This document shows, piece by piece, positions 7,579 to 17,590 of a stretch of DNA of 64,000 nucleotides. This DNA is from Trichormus sp. M33_DOE_039 (GTDB lineage Bacteria > Cyanobacteriota > Cyanobacteriia > Cyanobacteriales > Nostocaceae). Every line of letters begins with the position of its first letter. Position 1 is the first letter of the stretch. The position numbers were made by a program, and so were the translations under genes. Under the pieces are notes generated by a model that saw only the letters and a list, made by a program, of their open reading frames with translations, was not told the origin of the DNA and did not search any database. Where the stretch lies: NCBI GenBank assembly GCA_015296085.1, contig DVDT01000052.1, forward strand, positions 48,605-112,604. The letters are read 5' to 3'.

Positions 7579-10500
7579 ATGATTAGATTAAAAACAGCGT
7601 GGCATTCACTGAAATACGATTGTCTAGCAATATTGTTTGTTGTATTGGCAGCATTATCTACTGCTGCTTTAACCCCTGTTGTTAAATATCCTCTATATGC
7701 TTTTTTCTATGCATCTGTTGCCCTGAGTGCTTGGTGTGGTGGTACTCGTCCTGGCATAGTGGCAACTATATCAGCTTATATATTAATCAAATATTTCTGG
7801 AGTCTTCCTCTTTATTCGTTAGAGGTAAAAGGTGTTGATCAAATCATTCGTTTAGCATTATTTGTTCTGATTTCTCTGCTCATTGGCTCATTAAACGGGA
7901 GCTTAAAAACTGCTAGGCAAAGACTCGAAAAAAAACTACAAGCATTAAGGGAACGTGAAGAACAATACCGAGTATTAACAGAAAATATTCCCCAGTTAAT
8001 CTGGTTTGCTCATGCCGATGGTTCTGTAGAATATTTTAACCAGCGTTGGTATGACTATACTGGACTCTCGTCTTTAGAATCTCTGGGTAGTAAGTGGCAG
8101 CAAGTAGTTCATCCAGAGGATTTACCATTGGTGTTAGAGCAATGGGTTAATGCTTTAGAACAGGGAAATACTCTGGAACTAGAGTCTCGTTTACAGGAAA
8201 GAAACGGAGACTATCGTTGGCACATCACCCGCGCTGTACCTATGCTAGACCCCAATGGAGTTATTCAGCGTTGGTTTGGCAGTTCTACTGACATTCATGA
8301 GCAGAAACAGATACAACAAACTCTTTACCAGCAAGAGCAAGAACATATTCAATTACTGCTAGAGTTAGAAACACAGCAAAAACGGCTAGAAGCTGTGCTG
8401 CAACAAATGCCTGCGGGGTTAATTATTGCAGATGCGCCATCGGGTAAGTTGCTGCTTGGTAATCCACAAGTAGAGCAGATTTGGCGGCATTCGTTTATAC
8501 CTGCGGAAAAGATTGATCAATACCAAGGATACGTGGGTTTTGATGCAGATGGTCGTCCCTACAGTCCCCATGAATGGCCATTGGCTCGTTCTATTAGCAC
8601 AGGGGAGGTTGTGGTCAACGAAGAAATTAGGTTTTTGCGGGGGGATGGAACACAAGGGGTAATGCTAGTTAACTCAGCTCCGATTCTTGACAATCAGGGA
8701 AAGATTACGGGGGGTGTAGTAACTTTCTACGATATTACAGAACGCAAACAAGCACAGGAAGCTTTGCGTGAGAGTGAAGAACGTTTCCGACAAATGGCGG
8801 AGACAATAGAAGATGTGTTTTGGGTGAGTACGAACATTCAAGCAGACTATCAAGTTCTCTATGTTAGCCCCGCCTATGAAACTATTTGGGGCAATTCTTG
8901 CGAGAGTTTGTATGACAATCCCTATACCTGGATGGAATCTATACATCCCGAAGATCAGCAGCGAGTTAGGCAAGAGTACTTTGAACGATCGCTCCAGGGC
9001 AATGTTCTGATGGAGTTTCGGATAGTGCGGCCTGATGGTTCAATCCGTTGGATACGCGATCGCTCCTTCCCGATTCTAGACGAAAATGGCAGGATATACC
9101 GTCAAGTAGGTATAGCAGAAGATATTACTGACCGCAAACAAACAGAAATCGCCTTACAAGAAAGTCAGGCTCTATTTGAAAGCTTCATGCAGCAGATACC
9201 AGGTACTGCATTTATCAAAGATCAACAGGGAAAATACATATATGTTAATTCGGTGGGGGCAGAACTTGTAGGTCGAGACATAGCTGAGGTGATTGGGAAA
9301 ACAGATTTTGAATTATTCCCAACATCAGATGCTCAACAGTTACGAGAGCGCGATCGCGCTATTCTCAACTTGAATCAGCCTGTGGAATTAGAAGAAATGG
9401 TGACTCAAGGTGATCAAGAACGTCATTTTATGACGTATAAGTTTCCTTTTATTGATGCTGCTGGACAACAGATGTTAGCGGGGATGTCCTTTGATATTAC
9501 TGAACGCAAATATTTAGAATATGCCTTAAAAGCTAGTGAGACAAAATTTCGGCGTTTAGTTAATGCCAATATTATCGGTGTGATTGTGTCTGATTCAGAA
9601 TCCATTATTGAAGCCAATGATTCATTTTTACAAATGCTGGACTACTCTCAGGAAGATTTGACCAGGCGAAATTTGCGCTGGCGGGACATGACTCCGCCAG
9701 AATATTGGCATTTAGATGAGCAGGGTATCAAAGAGTTACAAGCTACTGGCAAATGTACACCATTTGCGAAAGAATATATCCGCAAAGATGGCAATCGAGT
9801 ACCTGTTTTTCTAGGTGCAACAGTTCTGGAGGAATCACCGCTGACTTGGTTGTGTTTTGTGCTGGATCTCAGTCAACAGCAGCAAGCAGAAACAGCACTA
9901 CGGCAAAGCGAAGAGCGATTCCGTTTAGCAGCGCAGGCTGTAGCCGGGATTGTATATGATTGGGATGTGCGAAGGGGTTTTGTTTACCGTTCTGAGGGTT
10001 TGTATCAGGTAACTGGGTTTCATCCCGAAGAAGTTCCACAAACCGACACTTGGTGGTCAGAACGTGTCCATCCAGATGATTTGGCTCAATGTGAACCAAT
10101 TTGGCTGGCTGTTTCGACTGGCACACAGGATCGCTATGATGCGGAATACCGAGTTCGTCATAAGGATGGACATTGGGTTCACCTTTGGGATCAAGGATAT
10201 CTGATCCGTGATCAGCATGGACAGATAGTGCGAGTAGTTGGCTCTAGTGCAGATATTAGCGATCGCAAACGAGCCGAAGTTGAGCGACTGGAATTATTGG
10301 AACGGGAGCAACTAGCACGGACTAAGGCAGAGGAAGCCAACCGCATTAAAGACGAATTTTTGGCAGTTTTATCCCATGAGTTGCGATCGCCACTTAACCC
10401 GATTTTAGGTTGGGCAAAACTGTTGCGCTCTCGTCAATTCGACCAGTCAACCTTAAACAAGGCTTTAGAAACTATTGAGCGCAATGCTAAATTGCAAACC

Positions 10501-11454
10501 AAGTTAATTGATGATTTACTCGATGTTTCTCGCATCTTAAGAGGTAAATTAACTCTCAAGATTAGCCCAGTTAATTTAGTTCCCACTATTACAGAGGCGT
10601 TGGAGACAGTGCGTTTGGCGGCGGAAGCTAAATCTCTCCAGATTCAGACTTTTATTGATGACGTAGGGATGGTATTGGGAGATGCGGCACGATTGCAGCA
10701 AGTAGTGTGGAATTTATTATCAAATGCGGTCAAATTTACCCCATCGGGTGGGAAAATTGTCATTAGATTAGCAAAAGTAGATGCTCAAGCACAAATACAA
10801 GTCATTGATACTGGGATTGGCATAGAGCCGCAGTTTCTACCCTATATTTTTGATTATTTTCGGCAAGCAGACAGCAGTATTACTAGAAATTTTGGTGGGT
10901 TAGGCTTAGGGTTGGCGATCGTGCGTCACCTTGTAGAACTTCATGGTGGTGTAATCCGCGCCGAAAGTTTAGGAGACAGACAAGGAACAACATTTACAGT
11001 ACAGTTTCCAATTTGGAATCAAAGAGACACAGAAGCGCAAAAAAATAGCAAAGGCGATTTTGCTGCTTTGTGTCTTGAGGGTGTCAGAATTATCACCGTG
11101 GATGATGATGCTGATACCCGTGATTATATTGCCTGTGCCTTAAAACAAGCTGGTGCTGAGGTCGTAGTTGTGAATTCAGCCTTAGAAGTGCTGAAAATCA
11201 TCAGCCAATCCCAGGTAGATATTTTGCTGGCTGATATTGGCATGCCAGATATAGATGGATACACTTTAATGCGTCAGATTCGAGAGCTATCACCAGAAAG
11301 GGGAGGAAACATTCCCGCGATCGCCCTGACTGCCTACACTAGAGAGAGTGATCAACAGCAAGCAATGGCTGCTGGTTTTCAAAAGCATATGTCCAAACCA
11401 GTTGATCCATTTGAACTAGCGCAAGTGATTGCCAATCTATTAGGACGAAAGTGA
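7579..11454 (+). CDS. Hybrid histidine kinase: membrane sensor, six PAS, HisKA, HATPase, receiver
   Basis: A 1291-residue hybrid kinase. The first 115 residues hold four hydrophobic helices like the DUF4118/KdpD-type membrane unit. Six PAS domains follow (about 130-240, 265-390, 395-515, 525-645, 650-770, 775-900), most ending in a PAC motif such as DITERKQ or DISDRKR. The phospho-accepting His is H933 in LSHELRSPLNP. The ATPase has NLLSNAVKF, DTGIGIEP and GLGLGLAIV. A receiver at about 1170-1290 has DDD, the phospho-Asp D1219 in LLADIGMPDIDG, and the Lys in MSKPVD. Signals and partner are unknown. Its stop overlaps the start of moeA (GTGA), so the two are probably translated together. Confidence 0.93.
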   Translation: MIRLKTAWHSLKYDCLAILFVVLAALSTAALTPVVKYPLYAFFYASVALSAWCGGTRPGIVATISAYILIKYFWSLPLYSLEVKGVDQIIRLALFVLISLLIGSLNGSLKTARQRLEKKLQALREREEQYRVLTENIPQLIWFAHADGSVEYFNQRWYDYTGLSSLESLGSKWQQVVHPEDLPLVLEQWVNALEQGNTLELESRLQERNGDYRWHITRAVPMLDPNGVIQRWFGSSTDIHEQKQIQQTLYQQEQEHIQLLLELETQQKRLEAVLQQMPAGLIIADAPSGKLLLGNPQVEQIWRHSFIPAEKIDQYQGYVGFDADGRPYSPHEWPLARSISTGEVVVNEEIRFLRGDGTQGVMLVNSAPILDNQGKITGGVVTFYDITERKQAQEALRESEERFRQMAETIEDVFWVSTNIQADYQVLYVSPAYETIWGNSCESLYDNPYTWMESIHPEDQQRVRQEYFERSLQGNVLMEFRIVRPDGSIRWIRDRSFPILDENGRIYRQVGIAEDITDRKQTEIALQESQALFESFMQQIPGTAFIKDQQGKYIYVNSVGAELVGRDIAEVIGKTDFELFPTSDAQQLRERDRAILNLNQPVELEEMVTQGDQERHFMTYKFPFIDAAGQQMLAGMSFDITERKYLEYALKASETKFRRLVNANIIGVIVSDSESIIEANDSFLQMLDYSQEDLTRRNLRWRDMTPPEYWHLDEQGIKELQATGKCTPFAKEYIRKDGNRVPVFLGATVLEESPLTWLCFVLDLSQQQQAETALRQSEERFRLAAQAVAGIVYDWDVRRGFVYRSEGLYQVTGFHPEEVPQTDTWWSERVHPDDLAQCEPIWLAVSTGTQDRYDAEYRVRHKDGHWVHLWDQGYLIRDQHGQIVRVVGSSADISDRKRAEVERLELLEREQLARTKAEEANRIKDEFLAVLSHELRSPLNPILGWAKLLRSRQFDQSTLNKALETIERNAKLQTKLIDDLLDVSRILRGKLTLKISPVNLVPTITEALETVRLAAEAKSLQIQTFIDDVGMVLGDAARLQQVVWNLLSNAVKFTPSGGKIVIRLAKVDAQAQIQVIDTGIGIEPQFLPYIFDYFRQADSSITRNFGGLGLGLAIVRHLVELHGGVIRAESLGDRQGTTFTVQFPIWNQRDTEAQKNSKGDFAALCLEGVRIITVDDDADTRDYIACALKQAGAEVVVVNSALEVLKIISQSQVDILLADIGMPDIDGYTLMRQIRELSPERGGNIPAIALTAYTRESDQQQAMAAGFQKHMSKPVDPFELAQVIANLLGRK

Positions 11455-12692
11455 ATATGTTATCAGTTAGGGATGCAGCAGATACTATTTTTAATTTAGT
11501 TAAGCCGTTAGATAACCAACAAGATACAGAAGTTATAGATTTATTCGCCGCCAACGGACGCGTTTTAGCCACACCCGTCACCAGTCTCTTAGATTTTCCC
11601 CACTGGGATAATTCCGCGATGGATGGTTATGCAGTACGTTATGAAGATGTCAAAAATTCTAGTACTGAACAGCCAGTTAGTTTAGAAATCGTCGCAGAAA
11701 TTCCCGCAGGGTACCAACCACCATTTCCCCTCCAAGCAGGACAAGCCGCCCGCATTTTTACTGGTGCAGTCATCCCCAACGGCGCAGATACCGTAGTCAT
11801 GCAAGAGAAAACACGCCGGGAAGATCACCAAGTTTGGATTCTCACCACACCCCAACCAGGAGAATTTGTCAGACGCAAAGCTTCTTATTACCAAGCAGGT
11901 ACACAATTATTACCAACCGGTATCAGGTTAACTGCGGCAGAAATTGCAATTTTAGCAGCATTTCAGTCTTCCCCAGTTAGAGTTTACCGCCGTCCCCGTG
12001 TAGCAATTTTTTCCACAGGCGATGAATTAGTGACAGTCAATCAACCCTTACAACCAGGACAAATTGTTGATTCTAATCAGTATGCTTTAGCCGCTTTGGT
12101 GCAACAAAGTGGAGCAGAACCAATATTATTAGGCATTGTTAAAGATCATCCAGAAGCTTTAGCGCAAACCATTCAGCAAGCTATCACCAACGCCGATATA
12201 GTAATTTCCTCCGGTGGTGTTTCTGTTGGTGATTATGACTACATTGACAAAATTCTCACTTCCCTAGGTGCGACAATTCCTATCCACTCCGTTGAAATGC
12301 GTCCAGGAAAACCCCTCACCGTTGCCACATTTCCCAGTCCCCAGTCCCCCATATATTTCGGCTTACCAGGAAATCCGGCGGCAGTGCTGGTGACATTTTG
12401 GCGATTTGTACAGCCAGCAATTAAGAAATTGGCAGGACTTGCAGAGGATTGGAAAGCGGAATTTGTGAATGTGCGATCGCATGATGAGCTGCGATCAGAC
12501 GGGAGGCGCGAAACTTATATTTGGGGACGTTTGGTTTTAATTGATGGAGTTTATGAATTTCACAAAGCCGGAGGTAGTCATAGTTCCGGGAATTTAATTA
12601 ATTTAGCTCAGACTAATGCCTTAGCTGTGCTGGCAGTAGGTCAAACATTAATTTCACCAGGAGAAGAAGTACAGGTTTTACAACTGATGTAA
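11451..12692 (+). CDS. moeA: Molybdopterin molybdenumtransferase MoeA
   Basis: A 413-residue MoeA. Motifs include PHWDNSAMDGYAVR, the AMP/MPT-site GAVIPNGADTVV, FSTGDELV, SSGGVSVGDYDY and LPGNPAAV. It inserts molybdenum into MPT-AMP from MogA to give active cofactor for enzymes such as nitrate reductase. Two starts are possible: GTG at 11451, overlapping the kinase stop by four bases, or ATG at 11457. An AGGA at about 11442 fits GTG better. An oddity is a heptamer repeat (CCCAGTCCCCAGTCCC, about 12333-12348) inside the gene, giving FPSPQSPIYF just before the conserved GLPGNP. Confidence 0.95.
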   Translation: MNMLSVRDAADTIFNLVKPLDNQQDTEVIDLFAANGRVLATPVTSLLDFPHWDNSAMDGYAVRYEDVKNSSTEQPVSLEIVAEIPAGYQPPFPLQAGQAARIFTGAVIPNGADTVVMQEKTRREDHQVWILTTPQPGEFVRRKASYYQAGTQLLPTGIRLTAAEIAILAAFQSSPVRVYRRPRVAIFSTGDELVTVNQPLQPGQIVDSNQYALAALVQQSGAEPILLGIVKDHPEALAQTIQQAITNADIVISSGGVSVGDYDYIDKILTSLGATIPIHSVEMRPGKPLTVATFPSPQSPIYFGLPGNPAAVLVTFWRFVQPAIKKLAGLAEDWKAEFVNVRSHDELRSDGRRETYIWGRLVLIDGVYEFHKAGGSHSSGNLINLAQTNALAVLAVGQTLISPGEEVQVLQLM

Positions 12693-12729
12693 CACTAATA
12701 TTCCTTGGCAAAGCATCTACCAAGGATAG

Positions 12730-12839
12730 ATTGCAATTTCTACTAATCCCTATTAGGGATTGAAACTTGGTGATTAAGATTTACAAACTAATTCCTTTTA
12801 AAATTGCAATTTCTACTAATCCCTATTAGGGATTGAAAT
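12730..12839 (+). CRISPR. Orphan mini-CRISPR: two repeats, one 36-bp spacer
   Basis: Two 37-bp copies at 12730-12766 and 12803-12839 begin ATTGCAATTTCTACTAATCC and end TATTAGGGATTGAAAC. They differ only in the last base (C in the first, T in the second). The ATTGAAAC end and the internal CCCTATTAGGG palindrome are typical of cyanobacterial CRISPR repeats. The spacer, 12767-12802, is 36 bp. The altered last base in the second copy suggests it is the terminal repeat, so the array reads left to right. No cas gene or clear leader lies in the window, so it would depend on Cas proteins elsewhere. A small inverted repeat TCCTTGG/CCAAGGA (12702-12726) lies just before it. Confidence 0.88.
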
Positions 12840-13190
12840 AAGCAGATAAAGCGATCGCCTGAAGTGGAAATTTAAGTTTTAAGGTTCAATTTCGCGGATG
12901 GTTTAAATTGAATTTTTCTGCAAACGACTGTAGCACGAGGAACACAGACATTTTTCCACACAAGAGAATTTCTACACCTACCCATCCGCGGATTCAGAAC
13001 TATTTTTACCCAGTTCTTAACTGTTCCCTGTCACTTCTCAATACGGTTCGGATAAGCAGGGAAGGAAAGAGGGTTATTTTCAGCATTCTTCTCTTCCCCT
13101 GCCTGCCTTAACGGTACAGATGGCAGAAACGGCGTTGACGCTTCCCCTGCCTGCCTTAATCAAGAAATTCTTTAACCGAACGGTATTGTG
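12840..13190. other. Intergenic region without recognisable gene
   Basis: About 350 bases between the mini-CRISPR and the 3' end of the PEP synthase gene. It contains a direct repeat, CTTCCCCTGCCTGCCTTAA, at about 13092-13110 and again at 13140-13158, and an AAGCAGGGAAGGAAAGAGGG segment that pairs loosely with the pyrimidine tracts. Short frames here lack start signals and family resemblance. It may act as a transcription end for both sides. Confidence 0.4.
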
Positions 13191-15641
13191 TCACCTCTTC
13201 TCTACCTTCGCCACTTCTAACATTGTTTTTAACACTGAATCAGGATTGAGACTAATAGAATCAATACCCTGTTCCACCAAAAATTGGGCAAATTCTGGGT
13301 AGTCGCTGGGTGCTTGTCCACAAATCCCGATTTTGCGGTTGTGTTTCTTCGCTGCTTCTATCGCCATTTTTACCATTTGCTTCACAGCCGGACTGCGTTC
13401 ATCAAACAGTCGCGCTACTAAAGCAGAATCTCTATCTAATCCTAATGTCAACTGAGTTAAATCATTAGAACCAATCGAGAAGCCGTCAAATACCTCAGCA
13501 AATTGTTCCGCCATAATCACATTACTAGGTAACTCGCACATCACGTAAACTTGTAAGTTGTTCACGCCTTGTTCGAGTCCATTTTTCGCCATCTCCGCTA
13601 AAACTAAGCGTCCCTCTTCAGGAGTACGACAGAAAGGAATCATGGGGATGACATTGGTTAAACCCATTTCTTCCCGTACCCGTTTGATGGCTTGACACTC
13701 TAAAGCAAAACCTTCTCTGTAGCCTTCATCATAATATCTTGCTGCACCCCGCCAACCCAACATGGGGTTTTCTTCTTTTGGCTCAAATTGTCTCCCCCCT
13801 TCCAAATTGGCGTATTCATTACTTTTAAAATCAGACATACGCACAATCACAGGTTTGGGATAAAACGCCGCCGCGATTCTGCCGATCCCTTGGGCTAATT
13901 TATCGACAAAATATTGGGGTTTATCTTCATACATAGCTGTAATTGCAGCTATTTTGGCTTTTGATTCAACATCTTCTAATTTGTCGTAGTAAATCAACGC
14001 CAGAGGATGAATTTGGATTTGGTTAGCAATAATAAACTCAGTCCGCGCCAAACCTACCCCATCATTAGGAATTGCAGATAAACTCAAGGCTTCTTGAGGA
14101 TTCCCGACATTCATTAAAATCTGGGTACGGGTACGGGGTAAGTTTTCTAAAGCCACTTCTTCGACTTCAAAAGGTAATAAACCTGCATAAACTTTGCCTT
14201 CTTCCCCTTCCGCACAAGAAACTGTCACTTCTTGGCCAGTAGTTAAAACCTCCGTCGCGTTACCACAACCAACGATCGCCGGCACGCCCAATTCCCGTGC
14301 GATAATGGCTGCGTGACAAGTCCGTCCCCCAGCATTGGTAATAATTGCGCTGGCACGTTTCATAATGGGTTCCCAGTCTGGGTCAGTTCTCTGAGTAACT
14401 AACACATCCCCAGCTTGGAAGGTATCAATTTCTTTCACATCCAAAATTACCCGCACTTTCCCCTGACTAATCGCTTCCCCTATCGCCCTACCAGTCACAA
14501 GAAGCGGTAGAGGGTGAGAAGTTTCCCCAGTCCCCAATACCAACCGATAACTCCGCAAAACATTACCGTTTTTCTGCGATTGGACTGTTTCAGGACGCGC
14601 CTGTACTATAAATAGTTGATTAGTGATACCATCTTTTGCCCATTCAATATCCATCGGGGTATAACTTCCGTGGACTTGGGAGTAATGTTCTTCAATTAAA
14701 CAAGCCCAATCTGCTAGTTGTAAAATCTCTGCATCACTGAGAGCAAATTGGTTTTTTTCTAAAGTTGATGCAGGGATATTTTTAGTCAGATTTGAGCCTT
14801 CATCATAGACCATTTTTAATTCTTTACTGCCCAATTTTTTATCAATGATGGGACGAAAGCCTTTTTTTAATGTGGGTTTAAATACATAATATTCATCTGG
14901 GTTAACTGTTCCTTGGACAACGTTTTCTCCTAAGCCATAAGCAGCTGTAATTAAAGCCGCATCTTTAAAACCTGTTTCGGTATCAATAGAAAACATTACC
15001 CCAGAGGTGGCTAAGTCAGAACGCACCATTTTTTGTACACCCACCGCTAAAGCAACACTAAAATGATCGAATCCTTTAGTGTGACGATAAGAGATAGCAC
15101 GGTCAGTAAATAAAGAAGCAAAGCAACGATGACAAGCTGCTAAGACACCTTCGACACCAACGACATTTAAATAAGTTTCTTGCTGTCCGGCGAAACTTGC
15201 ATCAGGTAAGTCTTCGGCGGTAGCACTAGAACGCACAGCAACGTCTGTATTGGGATTGTACAGTTCACACAAACTTTTATAGGCTCGCGCGATCGCCTGT
15301 CGTAATTCTACCGGAAATGGCGTATTCATCAGGAGCGATCGCGCCTGTTTTCCCCTAGCTTGTAAATTTTTGACATCTTCCACATCCAAATCAGCAAATA
15401 GTTCTCGTAACTTCGCTTCTAAACCCGCTGACTGAATGAAATAACGATAAGCATAAGCAGTAGTCGCAAATCCTGTTGGTACATTTACTCCTTTGGGTGT
15501 TAACTGTTGAATCATTTCCCCCAAGGATGCGTTTTTCCCACCGACTAAGCCAATATCTGCAATTCCCACTTCATCAAACCAGAGAACAAGTGATGTTTCT
15601 TTAGAGAATTGAGCCACAGTGTGATGAGATACTGTAACCAT
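13191..15641 (-). CDS. ppsA: Phosphoenolpyruvate synthase
   Basis: 816 residues from the chosen ATG at 15641, which has GGGAGG about eight bases upstream. An ATG-like longer frame from 15734 adds 31 unlike residues and is not preferred. Domains in order: ATP-binding PPDK-N domain (FDEVGIADIGLVGGKNASLGEM near the start, RSSATAEDLPDASFAGQQE), the swivelling phospho-His domain with catalytic His in GGRTCHAAIIARELGVPA, and the PEP-binding barrel with CELPSNVI, GSNDLTQLTLGLDRDS and GICGQAPSDYPE. It converts pyruvate, ATP and water to PEP, AMP and phosphate. Gluconeogenic or dark-light role in a cyanobacterium is inference. No regulatory partner is adjacent. Confidence 0.95.
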   Translation of the reverse strand: MVTVSHHTVAQFSKETSLVLWFDEVGIADIGLVGGKNASLGEMIQQLTPKGVNVPTGFATTAYAYRYFIQSAGLEAKLRELFADLDVEDVKNLQARGKQARSLLMNTPFPVELRQAIARAYKSLCELYNPNTDVAVRSSATAEDLPDASFAGQQETYLNVVGVEGVLAACHRCFASLFTDRAISYRHTKGFDHFSVALAVGVQKMVRSDLATSGVMFSIDTETGFKDAALITAAYGLGENVVQGTVNPDEYYVFKPTLKKGFRPIIDKKLGSKELKMVYDEGSNLTKNIPASTLEKNQFALSDAEILQLADWACLIEEHYSQVHGSYTPMDIEWAKDGITNQLFIVQARPETVQSQKNGNVLRSYRLVLGTGETSHPLPLLVTGRAIGEAISQGKVRVILDVKEIDTFQAGDVLVTQRTDPDWEPIMKRASAIITNAGGRTCHAAIIARELGVPAIVGCGNATEVLTTGQEVTVSCAEGEEGKVYAGLLPFEVEEVALENLPRTRTQILMNVGNPQEALSLSAIPNDGVGLARTEFIIANQIQIHPLALIYYDKLEDVESKAKIAAITAMYEDKPQYFVDKLAQGIGRIAAAFYPKPVIVRMSDFKSNEYANLEGGRQFEPKEENPMLGWRGAARYYDEGYREGFALECQAIKRVREEMGLTNVIPMIPFCRTPEEGRLVLAEMAKNGLEQGVNNLQVYVMCELPSNVIMAEQFAEVFDGFSIGSNDLTQLTLGLDRDSALVARLFDERSPAVKQMVKMAIEAAKKHNRKIGICGQAPSDYPEFAQFLVEQGIDSISLNPDSVLKTMLEVAKVEKR

Positions 15642-15734
15642 AAATATTGCCTCCCTGATTGGACTCTGGATTGTTGATAGTAAGTTTATTCTTGACTTAT
15701 CTTTTGATTTTGCAATTCCCAGCCAGATAGGCAC

Positions 15735-16093
15735 GAAATATCGTGTTTTCTACCTGGCAGAGTGCTTAATATTTCCTTTGGGATCACCATAACAAAAAAA
15801 ATTAGATTTTGGTTTCCCATTCAAAACAATTCATTTTTGATAACAATTTATACCCAAAGATAGAGACAATTATTACTATTTTGTTACAAAGCAAGCTATT
15901 GTAAATTAGCTCTAAAAAATTGATCCCCGACTAGTTAAAGCCATCGGAGATATATACTTAGCCTGAAAACAACACATAACGCACCACGATTATGCGGTGC
16001 GTTATGGTTAATTTATACTCTATATAAAACTCAATTCCTGAAATTGCTGTAACACAGACTACTTAATGTTGTATTTATAAATCGCCTGTTAGA
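15735..16093. other. Intergenic region with an 11-bp-stem hairpin at 15975-16006
   Basis: CATAACGCACC (15975-15985) pairs perfectly with GGTGCGTTATG (15996-16006) around a 10-base loop. This GGTGCGTTATGG-type hairpin resembles a dispersed repeat of Nostoc genomes. It sits downstream of the WD40 gene on the minus strand and could end its transcript, though no U-run follows. The rest (15735-15970) is A+T-rich promoter-like sequence upstream of ppsA. No gene is seen. Confidence 0.6.
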
Positions 16094-17542
16094 CTAACGA
16101 GTTACAGCCAAACGCCAAAGCTTCACTTCTTTTTCATAGCTAGCAGCTAGAGTTTTACCATCATCACTCAATGCTGCTTGAATATTAAAAACTCCAGGTG
16201 GTTTTTTCCAAGCTAACAATTTTTTACCTGTGCTAACTTGCCAAATGTATAAACTATCATTACTTTGCGTAGGTGGAATTTGCAACTGCAAACCTTCACC
16301 TTGACTAATCAATGTTTGACTATCTGGTGTGAATAACAAGGTGTGAACTGTTCCCACATTGGGAATTGTTCTCACAATCTTTTTTGTTTTCATGTCCCAG
16401 ATTTGCAGATTATTGTTCTGGGCGGTAATCAGGGTTTTGCCATCAGGCGTAACTGCTAGTGTAGTGACGCGCTTGCCTTTATTATCACCAAAAGATTGCA
16501 GACGCTTACCTGTATTAATGTCCCAGATTTCTATCTGGTTACTGTAAAAACTATTGGCAACAACTAGAGTCTTACCGTCGGGAGTAATGTCCACGGGATA
16601 ACTAGGATCTAAAGTTGTAAAGTTAGCAGGAATAGTACGCAATAATTTGCCACTGCTGAGTTCCCAAACTCCTAGATCCTCTGAAGGTTGGTCTGTACTT
16701 TTTAAGCCAATGAGGGTTGTACCATCAGGAGTCAGCTTGACGTAATAACCACCTTCTAACCTGTGAAGAATATTCCCTGTTTCCAGTTCTCGGATTTGAA
16801 TTTGTTGTGGTGCGGCTGTGACTAAAGTTTTGTCATCGGGAGTAATGGCGATCGCCACTGTGCTATCAGTGAGAGGTGAATAGCCTTCTCCTGCTGACAG
16901 CCCAGGGAATGAGTGAAGTAATTTACCTGGATCTATTTGCCAAACTCTTAGATCCCCAGAATTAGCAACGACTAATTTACGTCCATCACCGGTAAAACGC
17001 AAACAACGAATTCCTTTGTAGTATGAGTCGAATTTCTGTTCATAGCCGATAATCTTACCGATATTGGGTAAAAAGTTCTGCTCCTGTCCACTCAATTTCA
17101 CAAATTGAAAGGGCAAAGGTGCTAAGGTTGCATAGATTGAAATCAACATCACACTGTAGGTGAAAATTAGTCCAATCAACGTAAAACGCGGCTTGAATTG
17201 CGGAGAAAGCTTGAGTCCGCAAATCCCACCTACCACACCGCCGATAATCGAACCTATTGGTGCTACGACAATGAACTTAAGCATTATCGCCAGTCCCCCA
17301 AAAGGCCCTCCTATGTAAGTATCTGGACTAGCAAAAATAGGTATCATTGCCAGCAGCATCATCCCAATAAAAGAACCCAACATTGCAGGTATCAGGGTAT
17401 CTTTCATACGGCGGTTGATTTTGCCCATAATCAGCCCAACAATACCACCCACAACAGCCCCAATAACTAAACTAATTAAAGTTGCATATATTAGTTTTGG
17501 CAGAATAAAGGTGAAGATAAATTCAAAGTTGATCAAATTCAT
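16094..17542 (-). CDS. Membrane-anchored WD40-repeat protein
   Basis: 482 residues from ATG at 17542 (a GTG at 17590 in the same frame would add 16 residues). The first 150 residues hold about four hydrophobic, glycine-rich helices (GAVVGGIVGLIMGKI, then GSIIGGVVGGICGL). The remainder is a beta-propeller of about seven WD40-like blades with recurring TPDGKTLVTA and LQIWDMKTGK-type units. WD40 propellers are protein-binding platforms and have no activity of their own. No catalytic domain is present. What it binds is unknown. It lies upstream of ppsA but with a hairpin-bearing gap, so an operon is unlikely. Confidence 0.85.
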   Translation of the reverse strand: MNLINFEFIFTFILPKLIYATLISLVIGAVVGGIVGLIMGKINRRMKDTLIPAMLGSFIGMMLLAMIPIFASPDTYIGGPFGGLAIMLKFIVVAPIGSIIGGVVGGICGLKLSPQFKPRFTLIGLIFTYSVMLISIYATLAPLPFQFVKLSGQEQNFLPNIGKIIGYEQKFDSYYKGIRCLRFTGDGRKLVVANSGDLRVWQIDPGKLLHSFPGLSAGEGYSPLTDSTVAIAITPDDKTLVTAAPQQIQIRELETGNILHRLEGGYYVKLTPDGTTLIGLKSTDQPSEDLGVWELSSGKLLRTIPANFTTLDPSYPVDITPDGKTLVVANSFYSNQIEIWDINTGKRLQSFGDNKGKRVTTLAVTPDGKTLITAQNNNLQIWDMKTKKIVRTIPNVGTVHTLLFTPDSQTLISQGEGLQLQIPPTQSNDSLYIWQVSTGKKLLAWKKPPGVFNIQAALSDDGKTLAASYEKEVKLWRLAVTR

Positions 17543-17590
17543 ACAGAAACAGTCAAGGTTTGTCGAAGTTATGCCGGATAGGGGTTTCAC

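Noticed and set aside
12908..13302. Two short plus-strand frames between the CRISPR unit and ppsA
   Set aside because: No ribosome sites; the second overlaps the ppsA 3' end and both are built from repeats.
15642..15734. N-terminal extension of the PEP synthase frame
   Set aside because: The ATG at 15641 has a good GGGAGG site and the family begins there; the extension has no similarity.
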